Assembly (NCBI GenBank): GCA_050947015.1
Contig: JBMNVT010000002.1
Coordinates: forward strand, 62,001-126,000
Source: CAKXIK01 sp050947015
GTDB taxonomy: Bacteria > Bacillota > Clostridia > Oscillospirales > Acutalibacteraceae
Length of the DNA stretch: 64,000 nucleotides
Direction: 5' to 3'
The position numbers and the translations under genes are program-made. Positions within the stretch are counted from its first letter, which is position 1. Each line of letters opens with the position of its first letter. Positions 34,495-44,918 of this stretch are shown piece by piece. Under the pieces are notes generated by a model. It was not told the origin of the DNA, made no database searches, and worked only from the letters and a program-made list of their open reading frames with translations.

Positions 34495-36099
34495 TCATCG
34501 ATCCCATTTATCGCTCAGGGCGTCAATCTGATCGGCAAATTTGGCAAGATCTTTATTGGCGCCGCCGCGATTGCGTTCAATTACGCTGAGCAGGCGTTTT
34601 CCGGCGGCAAGCAACCGTTCGAACACTGGGCTGACCGGCACGCGACGAACTGCTTTTTCCCGCTTAACCGCATTGCCCCGCGACAAACACTCCCCGGTAA
34701 GCAGATCAAACGCGGCGCCATTGTAAGGCGCAAGAGCCGGAAAATTCAGCCGTTCACCAATCGTCTGGGCAAACATGTCGCACACGGTATCTTCCCCGTG
34801 GTTGACAAACACCTGTTCCGGCGGCTTTTTCAGGTTGCCGAGCCATTCGAGCAGCATGTCGCGGTCTGCATGACCGCTGATACCATCCATGGTTTCAATC
34901 TGTGCGCTAATCTGAATCGGCTCCCCAAACAGCTTGACACTTTTGGCTCCGTCAAGCAGAATGCGGCCAAGGGTTCCTTCCGCCTGATAACCTACAAAAA
35001 GGATCGTGCTTTCCGCCCGCCATAAATTGTGCTTGAGGTGATGACGGATTCGCCCCGCCTCGCACATACCGCTGGCCGAAAGAATCACCTTGGAGGATTT
35101 GTCGGCGTTGATCGCTTTGGAGTCGTCGCTGGTCACTGACGTGTTCAGACCCGGAAAGCGCAGCACCGGTTCCCCACTGTGCAGCAGCTGCAGCGTCTGT
35201 TCATCATAATACTCCATCATTTCGCCGTCATCGTCATAAATGGAGGTTGCCTCCACCGCAAGAGGACTGTCCACCCAAACCGGGAAGCCCGGATGACCGT
35301 GAACAAGGCCGCGCTGCTTGATCTCGCGAATGAGATACAGCAGCTCCTGCGTGCGGCCAATCGCAAAGGACGGAATCACCACGTTGCCGCCGCGGTCGAA
35401 TGTGCGCTGAATCACACCAGCCAGCTGCGAAACATAATCCTTCCTCTCGCCATGCAGCCGGTTGCCGTAGGTGGATTCGATCACCACATAATCCGCCCGC
35501 TCCGGCTTTTGCGGATTGCGGATCAACGGGCGGTTGATATTGCCGATATCCCCGGAAAAAAGCAATATTTTCTGCGTTCCGTTTTCCGTCACCACCACCT
35601 CGATGCTGGACGAACCAAGCAGATGACCCGCGTCCAAAAAGCGGATCTCCACACCGTCGCACACCAAATATGTATCACCGTAGCTGCAGGAACGAAAAAG
35701 CGGTAGCGTTTTTTCCACATCTTTTGCTGTGTACACCGGCGAATAGGTTTCGCCGCCGGAACGCTTTGCCTTGCGGTTGCGCCATTCTGCTTCAAACTCC
35801 TGAATATGCGCTGAATCCATCAGCATGATCTTACACAGACGCGTTGTGGCGCCCGTTGCGTAAATGGGTCCTCGAAAACCTCCCGCCGTCAATGCCGGCA
35901 GCTTGCCTGAGTGGTCAATGTGCGCGTGAGTGAGCAAAACCACGTCCAATTCTCCGGGCGCAACCGGCAGCTCGCAGTTCTGGTAAATATCCGCCCCCTG
36001 CTCCATGCCGCAGTCAATCAGAATTCTGTGCCCACAGGCTTCCAGCAGCGTGCAGGAACCGGTCACCTCATGCGCCGCGCCTAAAAAAGTCAGCTTCAA
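34495..36099 (-). CDS. Beta-CASP metallo-beta-lactamase-fold RNase-like protein
   Basis: A 534-residue metallohydrolase with an N-terminal metallo-beta-lactamase domain (HAHIDHSGKLPAL is the HxHxDH motif, and a later DAGHLLGSSSIEV carries further metal ligands), a beta-CASP insertion and a C-terminal RNA-specificity domain (VILSASGMCEAGRIRHHL, then NHGEDTV). It resembles archaeal and bacterial relatives of the mRNA 3'-end nuclease CPSF73. A ribosome binding site AAAGGGTGG lies upstream. An RNA target is likely but unproven. The ten or so C-terminal residues after about 480 are less conserved. Confidence 0.86.
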   Translation of the reverse strand: MKLTFLGAAHEVTGSCTLLEACGHRILIDCGMEQGADIYQNCELPVAPGELDVVLLTHAHIDHSGKLPALTAGGFRGPIYATGATTRLCKIMLMDSAHIQEFEAEWRNRKAKRSGGETYSPVYTAKDVEKTLPLFRSCSYGDTYLVCDGVEIRFLDAGHLLGSSSIEVVVTENGTQKILLFSGDIGNINRPLIRNPQKPERADYVVIESTYGNRLHGERKDYVSQLAGVIQRTFDRGGNVVIPSFAIGRTQELLYLIREIKQRGLVHGHPGFPVWVDSPLAVEATSIYDDDGEMMEYYDEQTLQLLHSGEPVLRFPGLNTSVTSDDSKAINADKSSKVILSASGMCEAGRIRHHLKHNLWRAESTILFVGYQAEGTLGRILLDGAKSVKLFGEPIQISAQIETMDGISGHADRDMLLEWLGNLKKPPEQVFVNHGEDTVCDMFAQTIGERLNFPALAPYNGAAFDLLTGECLSRGNAVKREKAVRRVPVSPVFERLLAAGKRLLSVIERNRGGANKDLAKFADQIDALSDKWDR

Positions 36100-36257
36100 A
36101 GAAAGACCACCCTTTCTGTTTCAGACCCGAAACGCTTCCACCGTGATTTCCAACCCGCATCCGGATCCCAAATTCGGTTCACACCATTTGGTGATAAAAC
36201 TGCAATTATTATTTTTTATATTACCACACCACAGCAATTATCACAAGTTTTTTCCTA

Positions 36258-36299
36258 TGAAAAAGGCCTGCCCTCCGCAAGAACGGCAGAGGACAGACC
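36258..36299 (-). terminator. Terminator of the epimerase-aldolase-TetR operon
   Basis: On the minus strand GGTCTGTCCTCTGC (36299-36286) pairs with GCGGAGGGCAGGCC (36278-36265), followed by TTTTT. Fourteen pairs, three of them G-T. Confidence 0.8.
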
Positions 36300-36356
36300 C
36301 TGACTGTTTTCAAAGCTTTCCCGCGGGAATCAGAAGAAAAATCAAAAACCAATTTG

Positions 36357-36974
36357 CTATTTTTGCGTCCGAATCAGAAACTTCAAAATCATTTCCGTAA
36401 CATAGCCCGCATAACGCCGAACCGCAGCCTCACTGTCCAGATCCTTCTGCATCAGGTAGGACATGGTGTGGATGTTCGAAAAATAGGAAAAGCAAAACAT
36501 GTTAATGGAGATCACAATGCTTTCCAAATCAATATCCGGACGGAACACGCCTTCATAAATTCCCCGGGCAATGGTATCAGAAAGCATTTTCAGCGAATAA
36601 CCCTTGACAATTCCGGCTTCGGAAGACTTGATATAACTTGCGTTATTCAAGTTTTCCCACATCAGCATCCGAACGAACGTTGGGTTACGGTAAAGAAAAT
36701 CAAAATACATGGCGATAATCCTGCGGATCATATCTTCGCAGGAAAGCCTGCAGCCCAGCAACTTTTTTTCCTCCTGCGCCATACGGTTGTAAACACCGGT
36801 CAGCACCGTGATGTAAAGCTGTTCTTTATTCACGAAGTAGGCATAAATCATGCGCTTGTTGACGCCCGCACGCTCTGAAATGGAATCCACGCGCGCGCCG
36901 TACAAGCCAGATTCTGAAAATTCCGCTTCGGCAGCCCCTAAAATCTTTTGCTTGGTGATATCAGACTTCTTCAT
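36357..36974 (-). CDS. TetR-family transcriptional regulator
   Basis: A 205-residue TetR regulator. The N-terminal helix-turn-helix is AEAEFSESGLYGARVDSISERAGVNKRMIYAYFVNKEQLY. The rest is an all-helical ligand domain. It is the last gene of a three-gene operon and overlaps the aldolase-like gene by 14 bases. A perfect inverted repeat at the operon promoter (39117-39134) is the likely operator, so the operon would be derepressed by its own substrate or product. Confidence 0.9.
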   Translation of the reverse strand: MKKSDITKQKILGAAEAEFSESGLYGARVDSISERAGVNKRMIYAYFVNKEQLYITVLTGVYNRMAQEEKKLLGCRLSCEDMIRRIIAMYFDFLYRNPTFVRMLMWENLNNASYIKSSEAGIVKGYSLKMLSDTIARGIYEGVFRPDIDLESIVISINMFCFSYFSNIHTMSYLMQKDLDSEAAVRRYAGYVTEMILKFLIRTQK

Positions 36975-38028
36975 GATGACGTTCCAAAAACTCCTTCACA
37001 AACGCGTCGTCGTTAAGGTGAGGATACATTTTGTAAACGCGGTCGATCTCCTCGGCCTGACCTTCCGAAAGAGTTTCTTCCGGGTTAAGGCAGCTGATGC
37101 TCCGAATCAGGCCCTGACGGCGAAGCACCTCGTGCATACCGGGGATGCAGCCCTTAAAGCCATGCGCCGTATCAAAGAAGGCGGAATTGCAGTCGGTCAC
37201 CTGCGCGGCCAGTGTCAGCAGTTCGTCGCTTGCTTTGGCATTCCTGAGCATTTCATACATTTTGACCACATTCGCCGTCCAGATGGACCAATGACCCAGC
37301 AGACCGCCGCGGAAATGGTTGACATATTCCTTACCGTCTTTATTATAACGGTATTTTGTCAGGAGGTCAATGACAATATTGTCGTCATTGCCGGTGTAAA
37401 GCGCAATTTTGTCGGCACGGGAGGAAAACGTAACCGCGCGGACAACTTCCTGAGTAGTGTAACGATTGAAAGAGGCGCATTTGACGGCAACGACATTTTC
37501 AATTTCAGCAAAGCGTGCCCAATAATCATAGCTGAAAACACGGCCACCCACCGCCTGCTGCAGATAAAATCCGATTACGGGCACTACCTTTGCAACGGCT
37601 TCGGTACGCTTGAGCATTTCTTCTTCAGAAAGCGCATTCAACCCGCCGGGACTCAGCAGTACTGCGTCAAATCCATGCTTTTTCGCGGTTTCTGCCTCGC
37701 GGAGCGCTTGCTCTTTGGGGCCGCATACGCCGCAGACCTTGACAATGACTTTGCCGGTCTCTGCTTCAAAACGGCTGATTTCATCACTGACGGTGGAGAT
37801 CACGGTTTCAAACAGATTGACCTTCGGGTCGCGGATCTCAAACTGCGTGCTGTGCACTGCGGTTGCAACGCCGCCACTGCCGGCTTCCAAGTAATAACGG
37901 GTCAGCAGGCGCTGATGTTTTTCGTCAAATTTACGGTTGTCATCCAAAGCGAGCGTTGTTGCGGGAATCACGGTACCCTGAGCAAGAATCTGCAGCGCGG
38001 TTTCATGTCGATTCAAAAAAATCACCAT
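36961..38028 (-). CDS. DapA/NAL-family (class I) aldolase-like lyase
   Basis: A 355-residue protein of the dihydrodipicolinate synthase/N-acetylneuraminate lyase family, longer than the usual 290-300. The Schiff-base lysine is in NVVAVKCASFNRY, with the tyrosine region VIGFYLQQAVGG upstream. The operon partner is a sugar-type epimerase/dehydrogenase, so a carbohydrate or sugar-acid catabolic role is more likely than lysine synthesis. The substrate is unknown. It starts 34 bases after the epimerase gene. Confidence 0.82.
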   Translation of the reverse strand: MVIFLNRHETALQILAQGTVIPATTLALDDNRKFDEKHQRLLTRYYLEAGSGGVATAVHSTQFEIRDPKVNLFETVISTVSDEISRFEAETGKVIVKVCGVCGPKEQALREAETAKKHGFDAVLLSPGGLNALSEEEMLKRTEAVAKVVPVIGFYLQQAVGGRVFSYDYWARFAEIENVVAVKCASFNRYTTQEVVRAVTFSSRADKIALYTGNDDNIVIDLLTKYRYNKDGKEYVNHFRGGLLGHWSIWTANVVKMYEMLRNAKASDELLTLAAQVTDCNSAFFDTAHGFKGCIPGMHEVLRRQGLIRSISCLNPEETLSEGQAEEIDRVYKMYPHLNDDAFVKEFLERHHEEV

Positions 38029-38061
38029 TCTTTCAAATTTATTGATACTGTCAGATTGAAA

Positions 38062-39078
38062 TCAATAGCTTCCTTTTCTCTCTTCAAAATGAGTCGGTTT
38101 GTTCAGTCCACGACCACCATCGAGCAGCCATTCCGCCTGCCAGCGGATCAGCGTATGAATCGGAACTGCCGGATAACCAAAGACTTCCATGGCCAGCTCA
38201 GCATTATTCAGGTAGGCGTCCGTACCCTCAGTACCGCAGAAAACCGGCTCCTTGCCAAGGTATTTGCCTAGCTGACGCGCTGCGCTGCGGATCGAAACCG
38301 TCTCAGGCCCCGTCACGTTCATTACCGTGCAGGGTGCCGTTGCATGCAGCAGACCGCGCAGGGCAATTTCATTAGCGCTGCCCTGCCAAATGCAGTTGAG
38401 CACCGGTGTGGTCACTGAAATCGGCTCACCTTTCAGAATTCTATCTGCCATGTCATACAGCACGCCGTACCGCAGATCGACGGCAAAATTCAGGCGGTAA
38501 ACAAATACCTTGGTGCCGTATTTGTGGGAGGCATATTCAAACGCACGTTCACGGGCAAGCACGCTCTGGGTATATTCGCCGATCGGGCCGATCGGGTCGG
38601 TTTCCATACAGCCTCCGCTCGCAATCGGAACAATGGGATAGATATTTCCTGACGAAAACACGACAATATTCGATTTTTTAAACTTTTCCGCAACAAAAGC
38701 AGGAAGCGTCGCGTTCATTCCCCAGGTCTTCCACTCGTTTCCGGTCGTACCAAACTTGAGTCCCGCCATGTAGATTACATTTTCAACCTCCGGCAATGCA
38801 CTCAGTTTTTCGTTGTCCTGAAGATCGCAGGGAATAATTTCAACACCATTATCTGTCAGCAGTTTGGTTGCGATCGGGTCTGAAAACCGGGAAACAGCGA
38901 TTACCCTTTTGTTAAGGCCGGCTTTTCGAATCGCATTTTTAGCAAGCAGGCACAGCGTCGGACCCATTTTTCCTCCAGCGCCTAGCACCATAATATCTCC
39001 CTGAATTTTTCCCATGTCGGCAACCAGCGCATCGGACGGTTCGGTCAAAAGCTGATCGAGTTTTTCTTCAGTCCACAT
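38062..39078 (-). CDS. NAD-dependent epimerase/dehydratase-family protein
   Basis: A 338-residue short-chain-dehydrogenase-like enzyme. The Rossmann motif VLGAGGKMGPTL starts at about residue 31, NVIYMAGLKFGTTGNEW and FSSGNIYPIV follow, and a YTQSVLARERAFEY segment holds the catalytic tyrosine region. It is the first gene of the operon, with AAAGGGGG before the ATG. Together with the DapA-like lyase it may form a two-step route for a sugar or sugar acid. Confidence 0.8.
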   Translation of the reverse strand: MWTEEKLDQLLTEPSDALVADMGKIQGDIMVLGAGGKMGPTLCLLAKNAIRKAGLNKRVIAVSRFSDPIATKLLTDNGVEIIPCDLQDNEKLSALPEVENVIYMAGLKFGTTGNEWKTWGMNATLPAFVAEKFKKSNIVVFSSGNIYPIVPIASGGCMETDPIGPIGEYTQSVLARERAFEYASHKYGTKVFVYRLNFAVDLRYGVLYDMADRILKGEPISVTTPVLNCIWQGSANEIALRGLLHATAPCTVMNVTGPETVSIRSAARQLGKYLGKEPVFCGTEGTDAYLNNAELAMEVFGYPAVPIHTLIRWQAEWLLDGGRGLNKPTHFEERKGSY

Positions 39079-39116
39079 TAAAAAATCCCCCTTTAATGAT
39101 AATATAAATCGAATTA

Positions 39117-39160
39117 AGTAACTATACGGTTACTATATCACGCCATTTGCGTGTTGTCAA
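39117..39160 (-). promoter_or_regulatory. Operon promoter with a TetR-type operator over the -10
   Basis: On the minus strand TTGACA (39160-39155), a 17-base spacer and TATAGT (39137-39132). The inverted repeat AGTAAC-6-GTTACT (39117-39134) overlaps the -10 and the start site. This is the expected place for repression by the TetR protein encoded at the end of the same operon. Confidence 0.75.
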
Positions 39161-39340
39161 TCGCTTTGGGCAAAAATAGTGTCAAAATGCAATTCCTTTT
39201 CTTCAAAGACAATTTCGCTTCGTCGTTTCAAGCCTGCGGTAAATTTCTGTTTTCCCTCAACCAATTTATAAAAAACACAGAGTTACACAAGAATCTTTTC
39301 CCGGTTCCGCATCTTGTTTGACCACACGCGGGAGCATCAA

Positions 39341-39365
39341 AAAAAGCCCCGTAAAACGGAGCTTT
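39341..39365 (-). terminator. Second stem-loop after tRNA-Gly
   Basis: AAAGCCCCGT (39343-39352) pairs with ACGGAGCTTT (39356-39365) apart from one mismatch; on the minus strand T residues follow. Between here and the operon promoter (39161-39340) I see no gene. Confidence 0.55.
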
Positions 39366-39412
39366 GAGAAAACTACAGGAAGAGAGAAGGCATGAACCAA
39401 AATACAGACAAC

Positions 39413-39435
39413 AAAAAAGCCGCTTTGACAGCGGC
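39413..39435 (-). terminator. Terminator of tRNA-Gly
   Basis: On the minus strand GCCGC-7-GCGGC (39435-39419) followed by TTTTTT (39418-39413), 9 bases after the tRNA. Confidence 0.8.
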
Positions 39436-39443
39436 ATAAAATT

Positions 39444-39519
39444 TGGAGCGGATGACGAGGCTCGAACTCGCTACCTCCACCTTGGCAAGGTGGCGCTCTA
39501 CCAGATGAGCTACATCCGC
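39444..39519 (-). tRNA. tRNA-Gly (GCC)
   Basis: A 76-base tRNA with encoded CCA. The acceptor stem is GCGGATG/CATCCGC, the D arm follows, the anticodon loop CTTGCCA carries GCC in a CCACC/GGTGG stem, and the T arm contains GTTCGAGC. The discriminator base is T (U), usual for bacterial glycine tRNAs. Promoter and terminator flank it. Confidence 0.97.
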
Positions 39520-39548
39520 ATTTCTGCGGCACTTGAGAATGCCTGCAT

Positions 39549-39578
39549 ATTATACAGCAGGGTCAACCTATTTGTCAA
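39549..39578 (-). promoter_or_regulatory. Promoter of tRNA-Gly
   Basis: Perfect TTGACA (39578-39573) and TATAAT (39554-39549) on the minus strand, 18-base spacer; start near 39542. It lies 30 bases from the distal end of the CRISPR array. Confidence 0.8.
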
Positions 39579-39607
39579 GAGTAATTTTTAATTTTTAGGG
39601 CGGATTT

Positions 39608-42600
39608 ATTTCAATCCACGCCCTCACACGGAGGGCGACAATAGGATCATGGATAGTCTGGCCAACACGGCACCATTTCAATCCACACCCTCACACGGAG
39701 GGCGACTTCCTCCCTTGATTACATTTTATCATATTATATATTTCAATCCACGCCCTCACACGGAGGGCGACTTCGGACGCCAAAGTCTTTAAGCTGCTGC
39801 GCAGATTTCAATCCACGCCCTCACACGGAGGGCGACGGACAAAAATACTTATGCGGCAGGAAACACAACGATTTCAATCCACGCCCTCACACGGAGGGCG
39901 ACCAAAAGCAATCGCAAATGATGTAATGCAATACAGATTTCAATCCACGCCCTCACACGGAGGGCGACAAAAGCATTACCTGCGGTCAAACAGACCGCAA
40001 TAATTTCAATCCACGCCCTCACACGGAGGGCGACTGATGATATTGGGACGGATGATCTGAAACATCGATTTCAATCCACGCCCTCACACGGAGGGCGACC
40101 AAAAGTTTACTTGCTGGTAAGTAAACTAAAAACATTTCAATCCACGCCCTCACACGGAGGGCGACTTTCATACCGTTAAAAGCTTAAAAAGCCGTAGGAT
40201 TTCAATCCACGCCCTCACACGGAGGGCGACTTTGTCTATTGCTAAAATAGCAACTATAGTGTTATTTCAATCCACGCCCTCACACGGAGGGCGACCTGGG
40301 TCACAGTCGGCGGAATCATCGGTAAAAAATTTCAATCCACGCCCTCACACGGAGGGCGACGTGATATCTACCGTACCGTAAGCGCCTTTTCCGATATTTC
40401 AATCCACGCCCTCACACGGAGGGCGACGGCTTTGTGCTGACCCGGCAACGGTCTAAAACGGATTTCAATCCACGCCCTCACACGGAGGGCGACCAAAGTA
40501 GTTCAATTTCTGAAAGAATTTTGCTCATATTTCAATCCACGCCCTCACACGGAGGGCGACCGCATATCTGATGATGAGGAGGATTGACAGGAATATTTCA
40601 ATCCACGCCCTCACACGGAGGGCGACATATTAACAAATTGATAGCGCTTGTAAAAGCGACATTTCAATCCACGCCCTCACACGGAGGGCGACGATAGACG
40701 AGGCTGTCAGTTACTTCGAGGACTATATTTCAATCCACGCCCTCACACGGAGGGCGACTTTTCCTTTCACAAAATCAATACAAAAATGAAAGATTTCAAT
40801 CCACGCCCTCACACGGAGGGCGACATTCCTCAACTAACTTATCGAGATCACTCATTCATTTCAATCCACGCCCTCACACGGAGGGCGACTTGCGCTTGGC
40901 TGCATGTGGTGTTGACGGTGCCATTTCAATCCACGCCCTCACACGGAGGGCGACTTGACATCAACGTTTCTGTTTTCTACTTCTTCTGATTTCAATCCAC
41001 GCCCTCACACGGAGGGCGACGATGCGCTGGAAATTGCAAGTCATGTGCGGCATGATTTCAATCCACGCCCTCACACGGAGGGCGACTTGGAGAGGTGCAA
41101 AATGAAAGTAGCTATCGTACCGATTTCAATCCACGCCCTCACACGGAGGGCGACACGGCTGCCCGGTTGGCGGGCAACAGCAGCCAAAATTTCAATCCAC
41201 GCCCTCACACGGAGGGCGACGTTATGGTTATGTTTGAGGGTGTGAAGACTCCGATTTCAATCCACGCCCTCACACGGAGGGCGACGCATTCGGCGCAAAG
41301 GATATCACATCTCCCGCCATATTTCAATCCACGCCCTCACACGGAGGGCGACTTCAATCCAAAACCAAAAACAGCCGTTTCACCAATTTCAATCCACGCC
41401 CTCACACGGAGGGCGACCTGATACGGCCGCATTATTAATACGGCGCCCATCAATTTCAATCCACGCCCTCACACGGAGGGCGACCAATGGCCTGTTTTCA
41501 CGACGGGAAGATATGCGCATTTCAATCCACGCCCTCACACGGAGGGCGACCCAGGCAATGTAATAGATGGTTGCTGATTAACCGATTTCAATCCACGCCC
41601 TCACACGGAGGGCGACAACAGCCTTGCGGGGCGGAAAGAGTGGTATATATATTTCAATCCACGCCCTCACACGGAGGGCGACACAGCCTTGCGGGGCGGA
41701 AAGAGTGGTATGTATATTTCAATCCACGCCCTCACACGGAGGGCGACGTCAAAGAGGCGCTGCGGGTGGTCGGCCAGCTGGAATTTCAATCCACGCCCTC
41801 ACACGGAGGGCGACGGCCGAGCCCCGCCTATGGTGCATACATATATTGATTTCAATCCACGCCCTCACACGGAGGGCGACGTCAAAGAGGCGCTGCGGGT
41901 GGTCGGCCAGCTGGAATTTCAATCCACGCCCTCACACGGAGGGCGACTCAGTCATTTTGTACGCTTTTTCGTCAATTTGACATTTCAATCCACGCCCTCA
42001 CACGGAGGGCGACTTGGGCGCGGGGAGGGTCCCGCGACCAATTGCACATTTCAATCCACGCCCTCACACGGAGGGCGACCTGGCCCGGCACCCTACGGGC
42101 TACCCCCGAGCCATTTCAATCCACGCCCTCACACGGAGGGCGACAATTACGAGCGCGACCATCTTTCGTAACAGCCAAATTTCAATCCACGCCCTCACAC
42201 GGAGGGCGACAAGGCGCTTCTGGCTCTCCAGAATGATTTTCGCCATTTCAATCCACGCCCTCACACGGAGGGCGACAAAAATCCGTATTTCCAATTTTGA
42301 AATATGCCATTTATTTCAATCCACGCCCTCACACGGAGGGCGACCATATTTCCCCGCGCCGAAGTGCCAGTAAAACTCATTTCAATCCACGCCCTCACAC
42401 GGAGGGCGACGATCGAAAATATATGCGGGGCGTACATTTTTCAAATATTTCAATCCACGCCCTCACACGGAGGGCGACATAATTTGTTTGCGGTATCGCA
42501 CCCGCTTTTCAGATTTCAATCCACGCCCTCACACGGAGGGCGACTGGAAACAATCTGCACCGGTGCGCGATAAATGTTATTTCAATCCACGCCCTCACAC

Positions 42601-44918
42601 GGAGGGCGACACGCCTTTTGCAATAAATACCGCTGATAATAGTAATTTCAATCCACGCCCTCACACGGAGGGCGACGAAATAATTCTTAATATGTATGAT
42701 GTTATTATTATTTCAATCCACGCCCTCACACGGAGGGCGACATCGTATACGGGTTTATTATAACCGGTCATTCTGATTTCAATCCACGCCCTCACACGGA
42801 GGGCGACGCAGTCAACGCTTGCAATCTGTATGCCATTACAATTTCAATCCACGCCCTCACACGGAGGGCGACTTCCGCATACCTGATATATCAAAATGTA
42901 TATGGTAATTTCAATCCACGCCCTCACACGGAGGGCGACTTTGCGAGACTATCAAAATATCGGCAGGTACGGAATTTCAATCCACGCCCTCACACGGAGG
43001 GCGACCGCAGTCAACGCTTGCAATCTGTATGCCATTACAATTTCAATCCACGCCCTCACACGGAGGGCGACCTCGTGTTGAGCAGCTCATTCATCATTTT
43101 GGTAATTTCAATCCACGCCCTCACACGGAGGGCGACCCAGTATCTGTCCGTGAAGTGCCAGAACAAATTTATTTCAATCCACGCCCTCACACGGAGGGCG
43201 ACATTTAGCGTATGTATTCCATGCAAAAGACAAAGCGATTTCAATCCACGCCCTCACACGGAGGGCGACCGCGCCGGACGTAGCCTGTTGACGTATTAGG
43301 GATAATTTCAATCCACGCCCTCACACGGAGGGCGACCAAAACAATGCAACACTGTTCGACGTTGACGAGATTTCAATCCACGCCCTCACACGGAGGGCGA
43401 CTGCGATACAGAACGGCATGATTGACAGCACAAGTATTTCAATCCACGCCCTCACACGGAGGGCGACAACAAAAGGTTTCCGCGTATGATTCGCCAGAAT
43501 ATATTTCAATCCACGCCCTCACACGGAGGGCGACCGTCATAGACAGGTTTATTATAACCGGATATTCGTATTTCAATCCACGCCCTCACACGGAGGGCGA
43601 CTCCAGTCGAAATCAATATAGCCCGATTCTAAATATATTTCAATCCACGCCCTCACACGGAGGGCGACTCTACTAACATCACCCCGCGGTTCTGGATAAT
43701 AGATTTCAATCCACGCCCTCACACGGAGGGCGACCAAGACAATTTTTAGCATTCGACCCTATTCTCGATTTCAATCCACGCCCTCACACGGAGGGCGACT
43801 ACTCCTTCTTTTTTGTCGGCTATGCGTTTAATTAATTTCAATCCACGCCCTCACACGGAGGGCGACACAAATTTCATGATTTCGTCGGTCACGTCTTCGG
43901 ATTTCAATCCACGCCCTCACACGGAGGGCGACGCGATACAGAACGGCATGATTGACAGCACAAGCATTTCAATCCACGCCCTCACACGGAGGGCGACATT
44001 TCGTGGTCTGCTAGTTTCAAATAGCTATCATATTTCAATCCACGCCCTCACACGGAGGGCGACTTATTTATTAAGGGGGGGTAATTTTATGAGCTTTATT
44101 TCAATCCACGCCCTCACACGGAGGGCGACTTTTGCGCATTTCAAGTAATTTATTGACAAAACCATTTCAATCCACGCCCTCACACGGAGGGCGACCGACA
44201 ATATAGACGTCAAGCTCCTCGTCATATTCTATTTCAATCCACGCCCTCACACGGAGGGCGACCAATCCGAAACAAAATAATAACGGTTAAATCTGATTTC
44301 AATCCACGCCCTCACACGGAGGGCGACGCGCCGTTGCCATACGCCCCGGAAATAACACGCATTTCAATCCACGCCCTCACACGGAGGGCGACCTTTAAAT
44401 TCGCTGTCAAATTATGGAGCGAAAAAATTTCAATCCACGCCCTCACACGGAGGGCGACAGCCGATATAACGCGGTATCTGCTTTCTTTTCGATTTCAATC
44501 CACGCCCTCACACGGAGGGCGACTACTCCTTTCTTTTTGTCGCTATGCGTTTAATTAATTTCAATCCACGCCCTCACACGGAGGGCGACTCAAAGCTCAT
44601 AAAATTACCCCCTTAATAAATAAATTTCAATCCACGCCCTCACACGGAGGGCGACTCGCATCCGCTTTTCAGAAATTCCAACCATTGGATTTCAATCCAC
44701 GCCCTCACACGGAGGGCGACACCTTGACAAGGTACTTGCATATCTGGAAGAACATTTCAATCCACGCCCTCACACGGAGGGCGACAATGCTGTCATAGGT
44801 GTATTGTGCATCATTTTTTATTTCAATCCACGCCCTCACACGGAGGGCGACAATAGTTTTGCTCAATACTTGCCCGATTGCTCCCAATTTCAATCCACGC
44901 CCTCACACGGAGGGCGAC
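39608..44918 (-). CRISPR. Type I-C CRISPR array, 81 repeats and 80 spacers
   Basis: Counted by hand: 81 copies of a 32-base repeat starting at 39608 and ending at 44918, with 80 spacers of 33-36 bases (mean period 66). In transcript orientation (minus strand) the repeat starts GTCGCCCTCCGTG and ends GTGGATTGAAAT, the I-C form; its inner arms CGCCCTC/GAGGGCG make a 7-base stem. Cas genes and a leader lie at the high-coordinate end, so the newest spacers should be near 44.9 kb and the oldest near 39.6 kb. The second repeat from the old end (39675-39706) has one G-to-A change. Several spacers are duplicated or related. Confidence 0.99.

Noticed and set aside
39444..39520. tRNA-Gly as an integration site for a mobile element
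   Set aside because: No integrase and no second copy of the tRNA 3' end were seen nearby; the CRISPR locus lies on its 5' side.
40786..44893. Many short open frames rich in FNPRPHTEGD, ISIHALTRRAT or FQSTPSHGGR
   Set aside because: These are the three reading frames of the 32-base CRISPR repeat, not proteins.
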